The position numbers and the translations under genes are program-made. A stretch of 64,000 bases of DNA, from positions 1-64,000 of the IMG/VR virus record IMGVR_UViG_3300044644_000679. One strand, 5' to 3'. Within the stretch, counting starts at the first letter, position 1. Each line of letters begins with the position of its first letter. This stretch comes from a virus. Shown piece after piece: positions 50,576-57,328 of this stretch. The notes under the pieces are model-generated. The model was not told where the DNA came from and searched no databases. It saw only the letters and a program-made list of their open reading frames with translations.

Positions 50576-50815
50576 TTATAATTGAACAAAGAGTTCGCCT
50601 TTTGGTCTAAGCCAAGGACTAACCTTTGACAATTTTACCATCTTGTTGATTCTACCACGATTGTCTTTGTGGCGACCAATAATATGGATTTCTCCTTCAA
50701 CGTCTTTTTGTGTCCAAGTATAGTTATTGATTACGCTATTTGGATCAACGTTATCATCACCGTAGATTTCACCTTGAACATGAAATTTTACAACTCTGTC
50801 AAATATTTTAGCCAT
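50576..50815 (-). CDS. Small hypothetical protein
   Basis: A 79-residue beta-rich basic protein (VVKFHVQGEIYGDDN). Unknown; stands between a terminator-like hairpin and the paralogous pair upstream. Confidence 0.68.
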   Translation of the reverse strand: MAKIFDRVVKFHVQGEIYGDDNVDPNSVINNYTWTQKDVEGEIHIIGRHKDNRGRINKMVKLSKVSPWLRPKGELFVQL

Positions 50816-50838
50816 GATACACCTCTCTTTATTTATGA

Positions 50839-51102
50839 TTATATAGTTTGTCGGGCCTTACGAGAAAATTCTGATCCTTTTCCCACTACAGATTCTACAA
50901 TATGATCTTCTAAAACTTCTGGACAGAATTTATTGATTTCACTTTGTAGAGTATCAACTGGATAGTTGATTTTCTCCTTGAAGAAGTAATCTTTAAATTC
51001 TTCTAGTAGCTCTAGGTTATCCATTCTACTTGTAATGTAGTCTGTATACCTTCTAACAACATAGGGTTTATTATCTTCCGTAATTGTCATTATACGTTTC
51101 AT
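50839..51102 (-). CDS. Small phage protein, paralogue of the next gene upstream
   Basis: An 87-residue protein. VVRRYTDYITSRMDNLELL and PVDTLQSEINKFCPEVLED match the protein at 51105 position by position. Start at 51102 follows GGGAGG. Related short proteins exist in cyanophages; function unknown. Confidence 0.7.
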   Translation of the reverse strand: MKRIMTITEDNKPYVVRRYTDYITSRMDNLELLEEFKDYFFKEKINYPVDTLQSEINKFCPEVLEDHIVESVVGKGSEFSRKARQTI

Positions 51103-51104
51103 GA

Positions 51105-51350
51105 TTACCTCCCACTCTTTGTTAAAGTGGCTGGGCCTTTCATGTCTTCCCAATTATCCACTAGCACATCTGGTGCTTCGTGTCTAATCTCTGCCTCTAA
51201 CGCAGAAACGGAAGAATGATCTTTCTCGACCTCTAGATAATCTCTTAGTCTATCTTTAATCTCCATAAAGTTTAAAGATCCTAAAATATGGTCGATATAC
51301 TTACGTTGAAACTCAGTCCTATTCTGTTCTGTTAAAACTTTAGTCTTCAT
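51105..51350 (-). CDS. Small phage protein, paralogue of 50839
   Basis: An 81-residue protein: FQRKYIDHILGSLNFMEIKD and SVSALEAEIRHEAPDVLVD. First gene after a structured leader of about 130 nt. Confidence 0.7.
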   Translation of the reverse strand: MKTKVLTEQNRTEFQRKYIDHILGSLNFMEIKDRLRDYLEVEKDHSSVSALEAEIRHEAPDVLVDNWEDMKGPATLTKSGR

Positions 51351-51490
51351 AAATCACCTCATAGAAAAAGTTAGATACCTTTCTATGATTCCTTTGTTCT
51401 CCGTAGTTCCACCACAGCTAACTCAGGCTTCGTAGTAACATCGAAAGATGTTTAAGCGGCAGATTCCCACCGCATCTAAATTATTATAGC
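51351..51490 (-). ncRNA. Structured leader or small RNA upstream of the paralogous pair
   Basis: About 140 nt without a gene. Minus strand holds three hairpins: GCGG...CCGC, ACATC-TTTC-GATGT, and CATAGAAA...TTTCTATG directly before the ribosome site. A TATAAT hexamer lies at about 51484-51489 without a good -35. On the plus strand the middle hairpin has a GAAA tetraloop, so the RNA strand is not certain. No known riboswitch could be matched. Confidence 0.45.
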
Positions 51491-51568
51491 CCCTAACCTT
51501 TTTCAGACACACTAATTTTTTCTACAGGTGTAGGATTATTTTCTTATTTTATAAGTTAGGAAAATAGT

Positions 51569-51772
51569 TCATTCTTGAGGAACAATCTTATTGTCATCAA
51601 CAACACACTGTCTCAAAAGATTAACAGCAGTTTCCAATAAGGAATTGGTTGTTTTCAAATCATCAGCAAGAGTATGTTCTATATTACCACCATTAAGAAG
51701 TCCTAACATAAAAAGTCTTTCTTCATAATCAAGCAAGAACTCTTGAACATCTTTTCTGAGTTTATCGTTCAT
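51569..51772 (-). CDS. Small hypothetical protein
   Basis: A 67-residue acidic helical protein (LLETAVNLLRQCVVDD) similar in layout to the gene at 52759. Overlaps its upstream neighbour by 4 bp. Confidence 0.63.
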   Translation of the reverse strand: MNDKLRKDVQEFLLDYEERLFMLGLLNGGNIEHTLADDLKTTNSLLETAVNLLRQCVVDDNKIVPQE

Positions 51773-51969
51773 TCTTCATTCTCTCTATACAAAGGATAGT
51801 CTTGTTCATTCTTTAGTAGTTTTTCGGCCAATCCCAATATCTCCCGCTCACTCCAACCACTAAAATATCCCCTCATATAAATTTGGGTCAATTCATTACG
51901 AGGAGTATTCTCATAATATTTCTGCACAGATTCTATCCAAGTTTTGGTGGCTTGTTGTAGACGATTCAT
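51769..51969 (-). CDS. Small hypothetical protein
   Basis: A 66-residue protein, helical, with an aromatic middle (YMRGYFSGWSEREILGLAEK). Start on the upstream stop (ATGA). Confidence 0.63.
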   Translation of the reverse strand: MNRLQQATKTWIESVQKYYENTPRNELTQIYMRGYFSGWSEREILGLAEKLLKNEQDYPLYRENEE

Positions 51970-52064
51970 TTGTTATACTCAACTATCCTATCTATAAATT
52001 TTAGACATTGCATAAATGCAATAAAATAAAGAAGATAATATTCCCAACGAGGTATAGTTATCAT
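51966..52064 (-). CDS. 32-residue peptide
   Basis: Peptide with an aromatic hydrophobic helix (WEYYLLYFIAFMQCL). Start overlaps the upstream stop (TAATG) and stop overlaps the next ATG. Confidence 0.52.
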   Translation of the reverse strand: MITIPRWEYYLLYFIAFMQCLKFIDRIVEYNK

Positions 52065-52186
52065 TAGTTATTCTCCAAATATTCACAAATCATACTACTC
52101 AAACCTATTGGCACAATTACTACAAAAAACAAAAATCCCAAAATCAATAGTGAGTATACTATAATATCCTCTTTAGTTAGTTTCAT
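52064..52186 (-). CDS. 40-residue membrane peptide
   Basis: One membrane helix (YSLLILGFLFFVVIVPIGL). Coupled to both neighbours by stop/start overlaps. Confidence 0.58.
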   Translation of the reverse strand: MKLTKEDIIVYSLLILGFLFFVVIVPIGLSSMICEYLENN

Positions 52187-52398
52187 TTCTTTTCCTCAAA
52201 GACTTTCATAAAATTTTCTTTCTGTTCTTTAGTGGGTCTTAAAATCACAGGGTTGTCTTTAGGATTCGCCCACAATGGAATAATATGTCCATCAGAACAG
52301 TTATTTCGATGAGCAACTGCTTGATGATATGATACAAAAACAGAATAAGAATCTGGTTGCATAACGGCCCATGCCATAGGCTCTCGTTCAATCATCAT
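52183..52398 (-). CDS. Small hypothetical protein
   Basis: A 71-residue protein; PMAWAVMQPDSYSVFVSYHQA resembles short nuclease- or DUF-type phage peptides, but is not recognised. GGGAAAAG precedes the ATG. Confidence 0.62.
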   Translation of the reverse strand: MMIEREPMAWAVMQPDSYSVFVSYHQAVAHRNNCSDGHIIPLWANPKDNPVILRPTKEQKENFMKVFEEKK

Positions 52399-52558
52399 TT
52401 CTTTTCCCTGCAAAAAAAGTTTCGTTCCATACAAATCCTAACAAAAATCCAACAGATAGCATATTAATCAAAGGATCGCTCCAAACTAAAAGAGAACATA
52501 TAAAAATAGCAGTGCTAAAATAGACTATTACTACTTTATGTATTATAGTCCAATCCAT
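52388..52558 (-). CDS. 56-residue membrane protein
   Basis: Two hydrophobic segments (VVIVYFSTAIFICSLLVW, INMLSVGFLLGFVW). Overlaps the next gene's start by 11 bp. Confidence 0.58.
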   Translation of the reverse strand: MDWTIIHKVVIVYFSTAIFICSLLVWSDPLINMLSVGFLLGFVWNETFFAGKRNDD

Positions 52559-52560
52559 AA

Positions 52561-52755
52561 TTACTTATTCTCCAAATCAGTTGGTCGATAACAACCGCCA
52601 TATACTAGCATTGTTTTATCAGCACATTGTTCCCATAACACTTCTCGTTCTTTTAGTCTACGAATCTCTGCAATTAATTGTCCAACAACTTCATCACCAG
52701 GAGGAGGAAGCAAATGTCTACAAATATCCATGCGACCTATTTCATCTTGTTCCAT
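52561..52755 (-). CDS. Small hypothetical protein
   Basis: A 64-residue protein, helical (VVGQLIAEIRRLKEREVLW) with four cysteines spread along it. Unknown. Confidence 0.62.
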   Translation of the reverse strand: MEQDEIGRMDICRHLLPPPGDEVVGQLIAEIRRLKEREVLWEQCADKTMLVYGGCYRPTDLENK

Positions 52756-52758
52756 TAG

Positions 52759-52902
52759 TTATTCTCCAATAGTTTCTTCTAACAGACTAATAGCCGTTTC
52801 TAAAAATAAATCATAATCGGCCAATCCCATAGTCTCATCATCAATAGTATTATCCCAACTAACAATAAAGTTTTTGATTCTATCCTTGAGTTCGTTAGTC
52901 AT
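52759..52902 (-). CDS. 47-residue acidic protein
   Basis: Acidic helical peptide (MTNELKDRIKNFIVSWD), similar in layout to the gene at 51569. It is the first coding gene after tRNA-Arg. Confidence 0.6.
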   Translation of the reverse strand: MTNELKDRIKNFIVSWDNTIDDETMGLADYDLFLETAISLLEETIGE

Positions 52903-52929
52903 TATTTTTCTCCAAATAGTTATCAATAG

Positions 52930-53001
52930 TAGCCCCAAGAGGAATTGAACCCCTAATCACTTTTTAGAAGAAAGTTGTTATATCCGTTTAACTATGGGGC
53001 C
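52930..53001 (-). tRNA. tRNA-Arg, anticodon TCT
   Basis: A 72-nt class I tRNA. The anticodon loop CTTCTAA gives TCT, reading AGA, a codon frequent in this AT-rich genome. T8, A9, GTTA/TAAC D stem and TTCAATT T loop are in place. Pair 1-72 is G-U and the discriminator is A; CCA is not encoded. Confidence 0.9.
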
Positions 53002-53024
53002 AAATCAAAACTTAAAACGTTTTG

Positions 53025-53030
53025 GTGTAT
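53025..53030 (+). promoter_or_regulatory. GTGTAT motif before the plus-strand HNH gene
   Basis: GTGTATTGTATTATAG on the plus strand, about 43 bp before the HNH start; it overlaps the -10 region of the opposing tRNA promoter. Confidence 0.45.
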
Positions 53031-53033
53031 TGT

Positions 53034-53062
53034 ATTATAGCGTCTACCTTATGGAATGTCAA
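53034..53062 (-). promoter_or_regulatory. sigma70-like promoter of the tRNA-Arg gene
   Basis: TTGACA, 17 bp, TATAAT on the minus strand. Confidence 0.85.
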
Positions 53063-53072
53063 GGAGTTAATC

Positions 53073-53531
53073 ATGAATCTCAAACATCATTATACAAAAG
53101 AAGTATTATCAAAAATTTGTGCAGAATCTTATAGTTATAGACAATGTTTAGAAAAAATGAATATAGTTGCAGCAGGGGGTAACTATGCTTGTCTTAAAAA
53201 ACATATTGAATTGCATAATATTGACATCTCTCATTTTACACTACAGGGTTGGAATAGAGGTAAAATAATTGGTCCTAAACGTCCAATAGAAGATTATCTT
53301 TCTAATAAAGCTGGAATACAAAGTTGGAAACTGAAACGTAGGCTCATAAAAGAAAATATTTTGGAACATAAATGCAATAATTGTAAACAAAAAACTTGGC
53401 TTAATCAACTTATTCCAATTGAGTTACATCATAAAGATGGTAATCATTTGAATAATGAACTGTCAAATTTAGAGTTATTGTGTCCTAATTGTCATGCTTT
53501 AACTGATAACTATCGTGCTAAAAATAAATAG
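53073..53531 (+). CDS. HNH endonuclease beside the intron-bearing tRNA
   Basis: A 152-residue protein on the plus strand. The C-terminus (CNNCKQKTW, PIELHHKDGNHLNNELSNLE, LLCPNCHALTDN) is a phage HNH domain with two zinc CxxC pairs; the N-terminus looks like an HTH. Start at 53073 follows AAGGAG. The stop codon overlaps the last bases of the converging tRNA gene. Confidence 0.88.
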   Translation: MNLKHHYTKEVLSKICAESYSYRQCLEKMNIVAAGGNYACLKKHIELHNIDISHFTLQGWNRGKIIGPKRPIEDYLSNKAGIQSWKLKRRLIKENILEHKCNNCKQKTWLNQLIPIELHHKDGNHLNNELSNLELLCPNCHALTDNYRAKNK

Positions 53532-53797
53532 GAGTAGTCGGATTCGAACCGACACTTTAAGGATTTTCTTACTACTATAGTTTTCACTACCATTTCTGTT
53601 TGTAGTCTGGACTTTATCTTAACCATAACTTTCGTTTTAGGTTCCTGCCGTTAAGTCTCTACACCTTCATATTTCTATGCTTGGCTCGGTATTAGCAGTT
53701 AAGCCTTCACCGAATTTGACAGGTTCTACATTAAAAGTTTCCTTTTATGCACTCAAATTGTATAAGTCCTTTGCCTCTGCCGTTGGGCTATACTCCC
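53529..53797 (-). tRNA. tRNA with group I intron, predicted spliced anticodon TAA
   Basis: Exons 53764-53797 and 53529-53567 splice to a 73-nt tRNA with AAGGA/TCCTT anticodon stem and loop CTTAAAA. This gives anticodon TAA (leucine UUA). The variable loop is only 5 nt, unlike true leucine tRNAs (class II), so charging is uncertain. The 1-72 pair is G-U and the discriminator A. Confidence 0.85.
53568..53763 (-). other. Group I intron (about 196 nt, no ORF) in the tRNA anticodon
   Basis: Exon 1 ends ACTT and pairs with intron GAGT, giving the U-G splice pair; the last intron base is G. Core strings typical of group I introns are present: AATTCGGTGAAGGC, GAGCC, GTGTAGAGACTT and AAGATAAAGTCC. 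The position, between anticodon bases 34 and 35 of U|AA, is that of the cyanobacterial and chloroplast tRNA-Leu(UAA) intron. Boundaries follow from pairing, not alignment. Confidence 0.85.
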
Positions 53798-53811
53798 GTG
53801 TTCACTTCTTC

Positions 53812-53840
53812 ATCATACCACTATCATCGGCTCTTGTCAA
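53812..53840 (-). promoter_or_regulatory. sigma70-like promoter of the intron-bearing tRNA
   Basis: TTGACA, 17 bp, TATGAT on the minus strand, about 15 bp before the tRNA 5' end; its -35 overlaps the end of the upstream gene. Confidence 0.83.
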
Positions 53841-53994
53841 GTAGCTTCTTTAGTTCTTCTTCATTAGATCTTAATCTTTTTAGTTCATCTTTGGCATTTA
53901 AGACATTGAAATTAGTTATAGTCCAGTATCCTGTGCTAATAGAATTCTCGCAACATTCAATCAAATAGTCTATAGGGTTAGAGTCCTTGTTCAT
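53824..53994 (-). CDS. Small hypothetical protein
   Basis: A 56-residue protein (start at 53994 after TAGGAG), with a Cys pair and a charged helical tail (KDELKRLRSNEEELKKLLD). The stop lies within the promoter of the tRNA. Confidence 0.62.
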   Translation of the reverse strand: MNKDSNPIDYLIECCENSISTGYWTITNFNVLNAKDELKRLRSNEEELKKLLDKSR

Positions 53995-54418
53995 TTTTAC
54001 TCCTACATGAATCACAAAGAGTGCTAATCCAACCATTTTCATTTGGACTTCCTCTGTCTCCACAAACTTCACAAATCTTATAACTCATAGCCTCTGCCAT
54101 AGAAACTAATCCTTCAACATAATCATCCCCGCCACTAAAGTATATTCTAAGACCGCCAAATTTTTCTTTGATTTGATCGAACTTTACAGGAATACAATCG
54201 TTTTTGTATTCTGGTTCAGTTTTTTGTTTATATTTTGTCTGCCAAACAATATTATTTTCGTGATTCTTAATCATAAAACAAAGAGGAGAAATAATATCAA
54301 ACCAACCATTTCCACATTCTATTCCCCATGCCATGCAACTATTTTTTATTCCAAGGTTTTTATTAGAAAAAAGTTCTGGATACTTTTCAAACAGTTGATT
54401 TTGTAGTTCTTGATCCAT
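53978..54418 (-). CDS. Conserved phage protein with zinc ribbon
   Basis: A 146-residue protein. IKEKFGGLRIYFSGGDDYVEG and ICEVCGDRGSPN ... LCDSCR define a widespread phage family ending in a four-cysteine ribbon. Its role is unknown. Confidence 0.78.
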   Translation of the reverse strand: MDQELQNQLFEKYPELFSNKNLGIKNSCMAWGIECGNGWFDIISPLCFMIKNHENNIVWQTKYKQKTEPEYKNDCIPVKFDQIKEKFGGLRIYFSGGDDYVEGLVSMAEAMSYKICEVCGDRGSPNENGWISTLCDSCRSKNEQGL

Positions 54419-54421
54419 ATT

Positions 54422-54544
54422 TTACTCCACATCATACCATTCTGGGAAAAGATCTAAATATAGTTCGCCAAATATTGGACAGTCAGTGTTTATCTGCAAA
54501 TCCAATATTGGCAAACTTTGTTCACAATCGTTAGAATCAGTCAT
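54422..54544 (-). CDS. 40-residue acidic peptide
   Basis: Starts within the 3' end of the gene at 54537 and ends 3 bp before the next ATG. Acidic, with two cysteines (NDCEQSLPI, TDCPIFGELY). Confidence 0.55.
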   Translation of the reverse strand: MTDSNDCEQSLPILDLQINTDCPIFGELYLDLFPEWYDVE

Positions 54545-54842
54545 TACCACAACTTTTACGACAACAACTTCTAATGCCATTAAAGTCTAGATCAACTGAA
54601 GGATTAGTATCTTCAGCATAAGCATAGAATGAATCTGAATACTGATCTAACTTAAATGTCTGAGTAAATGTATCAAATAATTCAGCCTGTCTCCCCTCAT
54701 GCAATACTCTGATACCAAAGAGTGTGCTAGCAATATCATCACGGTCTAGATCATGTTCTAATACTAATCTTGCTAGAAGGTTTAGTTCTTCAGCAATATC
54801 ATTCATAGCAGTTATCTTGTCTTCAAGCTTAAAGCGGTCCAT
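54537..54842 (-). CDS. Hypothetical protein
   Basis: A 101-residue acidic helical protein ending RSCCRKSCGND, a small cysteine cluster. It overlaps the upstream gene by 14 bp. Confidence 0.66.
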   Translation of the reverse strand: MDRFKLEDKITAMNDIAEELNLLARLVLEHDLDRDDIASTLFGIRVLHEGRQAELFDTFTQTFKLDQYSDSFYAYAEDTNPSVDLDFNGIRSCCRKSCGND

Positions 54843-55035
54843 GTTGTCCTCTTTCTATTTCTTGTATTAAAGTTTCATAAAGTAAATCTGTCAAATCATC
54901 TTCTTTAATTAATTGTGGGTAATACATTCTAATGGTTTCAGAATAATCATTGTCAGGCACATATTTAGCTGGTGGACTGTAATCAACAGTCGGTATTGTG
55001 GAACTAATGATTATTAATGAACCTAACTTGATCAT
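54829..55035 (-). CDS. Small hypothetical protein
   Basis: A 68-residue acidic protein with a short hydrophobic start (IKLGSLIIISSTIPT). ATGA overlap with the gene at 55032. Confidence 0.62.
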   Translation of the reverse strand: MIKLGSLIIISSTIPTVDYSPPAKYVPDNDYSETIRMYYPQLIKEDDLTDLLYETLIQEIERGQHGPL

Positions 55036-55364
55036 GTATAACGCCTAGAATATTCACCCTGTATATCACTAATAAAGTCGGGATTGTCAGTAGCATCTGG
55101 CCCAAGAATATATTCCTGCGGAACATGCTTGTAAACTCCCTTTTGCTTTGCCTCTTCCCAATCAAGACAACCAAATCTACTCCAATAAAGATACTTGAAA
55201 CCCTCATAACTTTTAGTTTCCATAAGCATCTTCTCTACCAATATACAAAGCTTCTGCTTAGTTGACTGAGGAATTCTGGTTGAAAGCATATCATTAACTG
55301 TATTCTTGATATGTTCAAGGAATTCTACAGATACTTGCTTTCTTTTCTTATTTGCAATCTTCAT
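55032..55364 (-). CDS. Hypothetical protein
   Basis: A 110-residue basic-to-neutral protein; SRFGCLDWEEAKQKGVYKHV is a distinctive core. The start at 55364 is one base after the upstream stop (TAATATG), with a GAGGAAT site. Confidence 0.67.
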   Translation of the reverse strand: MKIANKKRKQVSVEFLEHIKNTVNDMLSTRIPQSTKQKLCILVEKMLMETKSYEGFKYLYWSRFGCLDWEEAKQKGVYKHVPQEYILGPDATDNPDFISDIQGEYSRRYT

Positions 55365-55365
55365 A

Positions 55366-55545
55366 TTATTCCTCCAAAGCTGACTCATTAATAGTTATAC
55401 TAGGAAACCATTCCTTATCGTTAACCTTGAATTCATCAATACCCGCCTCATATTCTGATCCATTAGCAAAATCATAAACATACGCAACATCGCCGTGTAT
55501 GTTAGGGTGTTTGTCAATATATTCTTTTATTTCGCCCCAAGTCAT
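55366..55545 (-). CDS. 59-residue protein of a tandem paralogous pair
   Basis: MTWGEIKEYIDKH ... VAYVYDFANGSEYEAGIDEF. The Met-Thr-Trp-x-Glu start and the Y-D-F/Y-x-x-G motif are shared with the gene at 55550. Acidic, soluble. Confidence 0.65.
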   Translation of the reverse strand: MTWGEIKEYIDKHPNIHGDVAYVYDFANGSEYEAGIDEFKVNDKEWFPSITINESALEE

Positions 55546-55549
55546 TGTT

Positions 55550-55720
55550 TTATTCCTCTATGTTGTTGATTGCTAAATATGGAGTCCAACCGTCTTGCAG
55601 TAATTCCGTTATTTCTGCTTCGTGTTCTTTTCCATCTTCGTAATCATATATTTTAACTTCTTCATCTAGTGTTTCTGTATCTTGATCTGCTATAAATTTC
55701 ATCAGTTCTCGCCAAGTCAT
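55550..55720 (-). CDS. 56-residue protein of a tandem paralogous pair
   Basis: MTWRELMKFIADQ ... VKIYDYEDGKEHEAEITEL; parallels 55366. A sigma70-like promoter lies 25 bp upstream, so this pair heads a transcription unit. Confidence 0.65.
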   Translation of the reverse strand: MTWRELMKFIADQDTETLDEEVKIYDYEDGKEHEAEITELLQDGWTPYLAINNIEE

Positions 55721-55744
55721 CATAACTCCTTTGCGATTGAACGT

Positions 55745-55773
55745 ATTATACAGTATCGTCTTCCTTGTGTCAA
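55745..55773 (-). promoter_or_regulatory. sigma70-like promoter
   Basis: TTGACA, 17 bp, TATAAT on the minus strand, heading the unit from 55720 downwards. Confidence 0.86.
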
Positions 55774-56045
55774 GTACTTGAAGTTTCTTCTACCGGTTCT
55801 TCAAGGTCAACCCTAGATTTATAACTACTATAACGGTTAGGGTCGGCCATTCCACTGTCTATACGATTCTTTTTTGTTACGTAAAATCCACGATCATCCT
55901 TGCAGACTACTTCATCTGCATTAATTGAAATTGTTTTGTATTTTGATGGATCAACGATCATAGATGAATCGCTACCATATGGTGTTTTGGTTGTTACAAT
56001 TGTGCCAGATTCATGCTGGCGGGCCTTAAATAGTTTTCTTGCCAT
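55770..56045 (-). CDS. Hypothetical protein
   Basis: A 91-residue protein (start at 56045 after AAAGGATAAT), mixed charge with Ser/Thr-rich end. Unknown. Confidence 0.66.
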   Translation of the reverse strand: MARKLFKARQHESGTIVTTKTPYGSDSSMIVDPSKYKTISINADEVVCKDDRGFYVTKKNRIDSGMADPNRYSSYKSRVDLEEPVEETSST

Positions 56046-56370
56046 TTTTATTATCCTTTGCTGCAAAAGTCATACAATTTAAATCAGTATCCCAATAAGT
56101 GTCAATTAAATCTTTAGAAGCCATTTTAGATAAATGAACCCCTAAAACCCAATCATTTACATCAGTAAATATCTTTTGTAAAAGCTTAGTATTTAATAAG
56201 TAATCTCCATCTCTTTCAATGGCGTGTTGTTTTATAATAGATACTATCTCACTTGGCTTTATAAAGCCAGTAAGTTGATCTAATGGTATTTCTCTATTTC
56301 TGGCAACGTCTTTGCCAATATGCTTTGCTGTCTTTTTTAAGTGTTTAATTCTAACTAGTGGGTCTTCCAT
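56026..56370 (-). CDS. Hypothetical protein
   Basis: A 114-residue basic helical protein. Its start touches the UVDE stop by one base, so it is coupled to it. Unknown. Confidence 0.66.
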   Translation of the reverse strand: MEDPLVRIKHLKKTAKHIGKDVARNREIPLDQLTGFIKPSEIVSIIKQHAIERDGDYLLNTKLLQKIFTDVNDWVLGVHLSKMASKDLIDTYWDTDLNCMTFAAKDNKNGKKTI

Positions 56371-57281
56371 TATGCACCTATCAAATTGTTAGTGTAACGA
56401 GATATTGCATTATCCTTCATCTTGAGTTCAAAGTCAAGATCAAAATCTAATCCATAAGTGTTAAAAGAATTATTTGCGTAATCAGCGTGTGCTCTTGGGT
56501 TATTACCGGGACGGCTTTCGCTGTAGTGGAACAGGGGTTTATAGTCGCCCCACGTTGCATAGCAAGCGTTTATAGCCTCTTCCTCTGATAAACCGTCTGG
56601 ATGGCAGGCATGATGTAAGTAGTCGAATGTAATGGGTATGTTGGTTTTAGAATGGAATATAGAGGTAAGTTCACGTACACTCCAGCAATTTACTTTATCA
56701 TCGTTTTCGATGACAAGCCTGCTACGGCAATTGGGATCAAGAAGATTAAAACTGTTAGTAAATCTAGATATAATAGACTCATAATCGCCCGTTTTGTTGT
56801 GTACGTGTAAATTCATGGGTGATCGGTAGTCTGCTGGGCATCCTATACGATCCATGAAAGATGAATAAAAATTAAGTTCTGTAATTGTTTTGTTTGCTAC
56901 ATCTTTAGACAAACTTGCTAGACTATTATACTCAGATGGATGTAAAGATATCCTTACTTGATTTTGCGATATTGTATTAGCTATTGAATCAAACTCATCT
57001 TGAATATCGTCATAATTTGGTAGATTTTCTAAATATATATCTGCTTTATCATATGTAATTAATGGAAATAAGTCGCTACTTAACCTATAAGTAAGATTAT
57101 TATTAGCACAATATTCTATTGTTTTATTTGTAGTTATCATGTTATTGAGTATTCTTTCGCCAAGAATAGAAAGAGCTTCGTCTTTTGGTAAAGATGAAAA
57201 TCTTTTATATGTCATAGTTTGAAATGAATATCCTAAATTTTTGACATTTAAAGATATACAGCAAAGACCAATTTTATTCAT
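56370..57281 (-). CDS. UV damage endonuclease (UVDE/UvsE family)
   Basis: A 303-residue TIM-barrel repair endonuclease that nicks next to UV photoproducts. IGLCCISLNV opens the barrel, VRISLHPSEYN and MNLHVHNKTGDY give metal-binding His and Glu positions, and LVIENDD, PITFDYLHHACH and LFHYSESR add the rest. About the usual length (280-310). It has no visible ribosome site. A plus-strand HNH gene separates it from the nearest minus-strand promoter at 57947. Confidence 0.9.
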   Translation of the reverse strand: MNKIGLCCISLNVKNLGYSFQTMTYKRFSSLPKDEALSILGERILNNMITTNKTIEYCANNNLTYRLSSDLFPLITYDKADIYLENLPNYDDIQDEFDSIANTISQNQVRISLHPSEYNSLASLSKDVANKTITELNFYSSFMDRIGCPADYRSPMNLHVHNKTGDYESIISRFTNSFNLLDPNCRSRLVIENDDKVNCWSVRELTSIFHSKTNIPITFDYLHHACHPDGLSEEEAINACYATWGDYKPLFHYSESRPGNNPRAHADYANNSFNTYGLDFDLDFELKMKDNAISRYTNNLIGA

Positions 57282-57286
57282 AATTT

Positions 57287-57295
57287 GTGTATAGG
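57287..57295 (+). promoter_or_regulatory. GTGTATA motif before the plus-strand HNH gene
   Basis: Plus strand GTGTATAGG about 35 bp before the HNH start, overlapping the leader of the UVDE gene. Confidence 0.5.
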
Positions 57296-57328
57296 TTAGT
57301 GTAATTTAATGTGTTCTAGGAGAGTATC

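Noticed and set aside
51351-51490. Hammerhead ribozyme or tRNA-like element
   Set aside because: No CTGATGA core and no T-loop/anticodon arrangement could be found on either strand.
55004-55207. Open frame within the gene at 55032
   Set aside because: Overlaps a better-supported gene in another frame and has no ribosome site.
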